This document shows positions 38,821 to 41,471 of a stretch of DNA of 41,471 nucleotides, one piece after another (the stretch's first letter is position 1; each line of letters begins with the position of its first letter). The DNA comes from Chara braunii (taxonomy: Eukaryota > Streptophyta > Charophyceae > Charales > Characeae): positions 437,359-478,829 of the forward strand of contig BFEA01000706.1 of NCBI GenBank assembly GCA_003427395.1, given 5' to 3'. The notes beneath the pieces are model-generated. The model was given only the letters and a program-made list of their open reading frames with translations, was not told the origin of the DNA and ran no database searches. Both the position numbers and the translations under genes were made by a program.

Positions 38821-39500
38821 ATCCTCATTCATCATCGGTTTGTTGTATTTAATGAAGACCTGTTGCTATCATTTAGAGTCTAGGTTGATGGGTGTTGTCT
38901 AATTGTAGTCTGGGCGTCGAGCGCCATATAGGACAAGCAACATTGTTGACATTAGTGTTGGAGGCAAAAATAGGGCTTTCATTATCAATTGACTTCGGTG
39001 TTCTGCTTTCACTTATTTGGTGTTATCGCGCGGTGCAATTGAAGTAAATAGCCATTACTGTCAAGAATAACTAAATGAAAATTATAAACGATGTACATCT
39101 TCTAGAGTATAACATAAAATAAGGAGGTCGTAGTAATTCAAGATAAACGTTGATATGTGTTATCATATTATTGACTTGTTAGGTTTCATAAAGTAATTGA
39201 TACAAGAACAGGATAGTGCAAGGGAAATGAGCGATAGCGAACTTCAAAAATCAAACAGCATCATACACATGAGACCAGATAGTCGTGACCTCGAACCAAT
39301 ATCAGAATTGCATCACGAGTTCCACCAACTAATAACACAGCAAAAACTCATAATTGACAATGTTGGAATAGTCTCATCATCATCAACGAAGAACTAATGT
39401 CGATATCCTATCTAGCGCTCGACGCCCAAACTACAGATGGCAGACCCTATCTAGCCTAATCTACAATGTCGCCGATGACGTCAACATCTCCTCGAAGTAC
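38821..39500. other. AT-rich gene-free interval
   Basis: It lies between the two convergent LTR remnants. No ORF that I can support; the 66-codon ORF at 39197 has no features. Confidence 0.45.
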
Positions 39501-40158
39501 GAGCCGATCTTGACCAATGTCGTATACTTCAAGCACCAGGTATGTCTCTCGTATCACTCACAACCTCGTTCCCCAACTCACAGATGCCACATACACCCAA
39601 GGACTACCATGCGCCCCATCCAGCATACAGCAGCGCAACTCGACTATGGCTGCCTGCTCCTTCCAACTCGCCCGTGAGCGCGCGAGCGCTGGCCAGCGTT
39701 AGTGCAGCAGCGCTTGCGCAACATGCAGCCAGTGCCCGAATGCCGAATGCGTGTGCAGACCCTCTCCTAAATGGTAGTGGCCTGTCTGCCTTGCGTGCAG
39801 CCTGGCTGCGTGGGGCCCCTGCCCAGAAGCTTCAAAGAGGCCCAGAGAGGCTGAGCCCAAGACCAAATGGATCAGGCCTAAGGCTTGTCACAGTTACTCG
39901 CGCCCAACTGGCCGCAGCTTGAGTTGGGTCCATGCTACGCATCTCACTCAGGGCCTGAGTCCGATGCATTTGATAAAGGAGGCCAGGGCCTGGGCGCTTT
40001 CAACCAGCTGGAGCTACGCAGCTGCCTGAATTTTCCTCCAGTTGCGAAGTAGTCCAAAATAGGCCTCTTGTCGTCAGTCGAACCTGCCTTCACTTAGGGC
40101 CGCCGACACTGTTGCAAATAGGGGCCCAGTAGGGCTTATCGAGGCCTTATGCCTCGCA
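39501..40158 (-). repeat. Chromovirus 3' LTR, minus strand (left end not fixed)
   Basis: On the minus strand it starts at 40158 with TGCGAGGCATAAGGCCTCGAT, directly after the tract GGAGGAGGGAA. Its first 16 bases form a hairpin (CGAGGC/GCCTCG). The start and the ctaagtgaaggcagg block match the plus-strand copy at 38240. The ORFs in 39517-39922 are GC-rich LTR sequence, not proteins. Confidence 0.6.
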
Positions 40159-40169
40159 TTCCCTCCTCC
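40159..40169 (-). promoter_or_regulatory. Polypurine tract of the minus-strand chromovirus
   Basis: Minus-strand GGAGGAGGGAA, 11 of 11 purines, abuts the LTR start at 40158 and lies about 30 bp after the end of pol (40199). Confidence 0.7.
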
Positions 40170-40198
40170 ATACTTCGCTAGTCCTATGAAAAGTTTAT

Positions 40199-40863
40199 TC
40201 AATCTGACGCTTTCCTTTCTGCAACAACTTCTCGTAGTGGGCAACAACCTATGGAGCGGTCTGCATTAGCTCCTCCCGAGTGAACCTGGTGTCTGAACCG
40301 AACGAGGTATTGCAGCCTCGGCTTCGGAGGACGTCCCCTGCCTGAAGGTCTTGGAACCGGCATTTCCCTGTGGTCCACGATGTCATCGATGTCGACCTCT
40401 CCATCCATGGTTGGGGGCAGCATTGAGTGTCGCGAGGGCAACTGATCAGTTTCCTTGAATGGTGCAAGCTTGGAGGCGTGAAAGACAGGGTAAGTGCGAA
40501 GGTGACCAGGGATCTGAACTACATATGATGGACCATCCGGATCATCTCTGGCTACATCCAGAACCTCCCAGGGACCAAAATACTGTGGCATGAGCTTGCG
40601 GGAGATCCCGTGCTCCTGTCCCAGTTCTGAAGACTTAACCCAGATCCTGTCCCCTATCTGGAATGTTGATGGGCGGCGATGCTTGTTTTCTGATTCTATC
40701 ATCGCCGCCTATGCCTTGTGCATCTCTTTGATCGCCTGTTGCATCAGTTGTTCATATCGCTAAGCAAATTCTAGTGTGTCAGGTGCAGCAGTTGGCTGGT
40801 TCTCAAGCAGTAGAAAGTCTAGGGGCAGTCTAGGCTTAAAAGTCAGTAGCAAACTGTTAGGGC
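40199..40863 (-). pseudogene. Integrase C-terminus and chromodomain of the minus-strand chromovirus
   Basis: From 40863 downward: LPLDFLLLENQPTAAPDTLEFA, stop, RYEQLMQQAIKEMHKA, stop, then the open frame from Met 40702. That frame has FQIGDRIWVKSSEL...KLMPQYFGPWEVL (the GPY/F-type integrase C-terminus), PVFHASKLAPF, and the chromodomain start VDIDDIVDHRE...LQYLVRFR. The chromodomain is broken there: its C-terminal helix (FTREELMQTAP...VVAHYEKLLQKG) is found in the next frame, so an indel and probably a short deletion removed its middle. Chromodomains of this kind direct integration to marked chromatin in chromoviruses. Confidence 0.82.
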
Positions 40864-41460
40864 TCACCCAGTGGCGTTGTGCACAACGTTGTTGTACAGA
40901 CTCTCATCCCAGTCCACCCGATTGGGCTTGATGTAGTGCCGCAATAGGTGTTGTACAGCGCGGTTTAACTGCTCTGCTTGCCCATTTGCATCTGGATGGT
41001 TTCCAGATGTCATCTTCAGCTGCGTTCCTTGTTCTGCAGCTGCGGCCTTCCATAGCTCACTCGTGAATCTAACATCCCGGTCGATCACAATAGACTTTGG
41101 CAAGTCAAAATCTCTAACCTTGTTTTCCTTAAACAGCCTAATGACGTACTCGGCCTTCGCTGTCTCTGGCATCCCAACTAACCTAGCGTACTTGCTAAAC
41201 CTATCCACGATAACGAAGATGTATGTCATTCCACTCTTGCTGGTGACTAGCGTGTCTATGAAGTCCATGGACAGGCTCTCACCGGGCCTTTCCGAAATCG
41301 GAAGGGGCTTGAGAAGCCTAAGAGGGGCCTGTGTACGTGGCTTGTCTCTCTGACAAACCTGACAAGTCTCCACGTACAGCTTGGCATCTCTCATCATCGT
41401 GGGCCATCAGAACTGCTGCAGCAGATTGGCTGCAATCTTCTTATATCCAAAATGTCCTNN
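40864..41460 (-). pseudogene. Integrase zinc finger and catalytic core of the minus-strand chromovirus
   Basis: From Met 41397: CQVCQRDK (the two Cys of HHCC); SLSMDFIDTL (first Asp); VIVDRFSKYARLV; SIVIDRDVRFTSELW (second Asp); GNHPDANGQAEQLNR (Glu): all three catalytic acids are present. Upstream, GHFGYKKIAANLLQQF is followed by a TGA and WPTMM, so a stop at about 41409 separates part of the zinc finger. The frame ends in NATG at 40864 with a stop; the rest continues in another frame. The copy runs off the right edge, where N bases begin. Confidence 0.88.
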
Positions 41461-41471
41461 NGNNNNANNNC

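Noticed and set aside
39542-39922. 126-codon Ala-rich ORF, plus strand
   Set aside because: It lies in the minus-strand chromovirus LTR; no start context, domain or partner.

Overview
The window looks like a repeat-dominated, gene-poor stretch of a large plant-type nuclear genome. I find no host gene, rRNA or tRNA gene that I can support. It holds decayed LTR retrotransposons of at least three Ty3/gypsy lineages, a 92-bp satellite array, and long coding-free blocks rich in hairpins and pyrimidine tracts. Primer-binding sites matching tRNA-Asp and tRNA-iMet, a chromodomain-type integrase tail and the style of the gag/pol proteins point to a green-lineage host. From memory the proteins resemble those of charophyte algae such as Chara; this is an inference, not an identification.

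Layout. 1-4221 (+): a Ty3/gypsy pol (protease, RT, RNase H, integrase) broken by frameshifts and stops. 4498-5265 (+): an extra acidic ORF between integrase and the 3' LTR. 5200-5214: polypurine tract. 5215-6857: an LTR with perfect 6-bp terminal inverted repeats (TGTCGG/CCGACA; called LTR-A here), followed 2 bp later by an 18-nt primer-binding site matching tRNA-Asp (6860-6877). This one LTR therefore has a 3'-LTR context on its left and a 5'-LTR context on its right. 6878-10865: leader, an intact 224-codon ORF (8129-8803) and gag pieces, with no pol. 10866-11030: the first ~165 bp of another LTR-A, ending in a GA tract.

11141-21520 is a tandem-repeat domain: a 35-bp repeat, then a 92-bp satellite (about 16 monomers on the left, 29 on the right, plus diverged monomers at the right edge). 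It is split by a 5337-bp coding-free insertion (12816-18152) with TG...CA ends and a CCGG target duplication; its ends resemble an inverted LTR-A. An assembly gap (16464-16935) lies inside it. 21524-25565 is a GAA tract followed by a non-coding block built of repeated hairpin modules. Its right end has the same terminal sequence as the 12816-18152 insertion and truncates an RT gene.

25566-32009 (-): a second Ty3/gypsy element, with truncated RT, protease, gag, a long leader, an iMet-type primer site and an LTR (30754-32009). 32010-35315 (+): a third element with a TATA-bearing upstream region and broken gag including a CCHC zinc knuckle. 35319-37131: a 5'-truncated third LTR-A copy with a duplicated 3' end. 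37862-38199 (+) and 40199-41460 (-): two chromovirus 3' ends (integrase and chromodomain) facing each other tail-to-tail, each followed by a polypurine tract and related LTR starts.

Nothing here works as a host pathway. The sequence reads as layered insertions of retroelements into one another and into satellite DNA. Most coding regions are dead; the ORFs at 8129-8803 and 4498-5265 are the notable uninterrupted exceptions.
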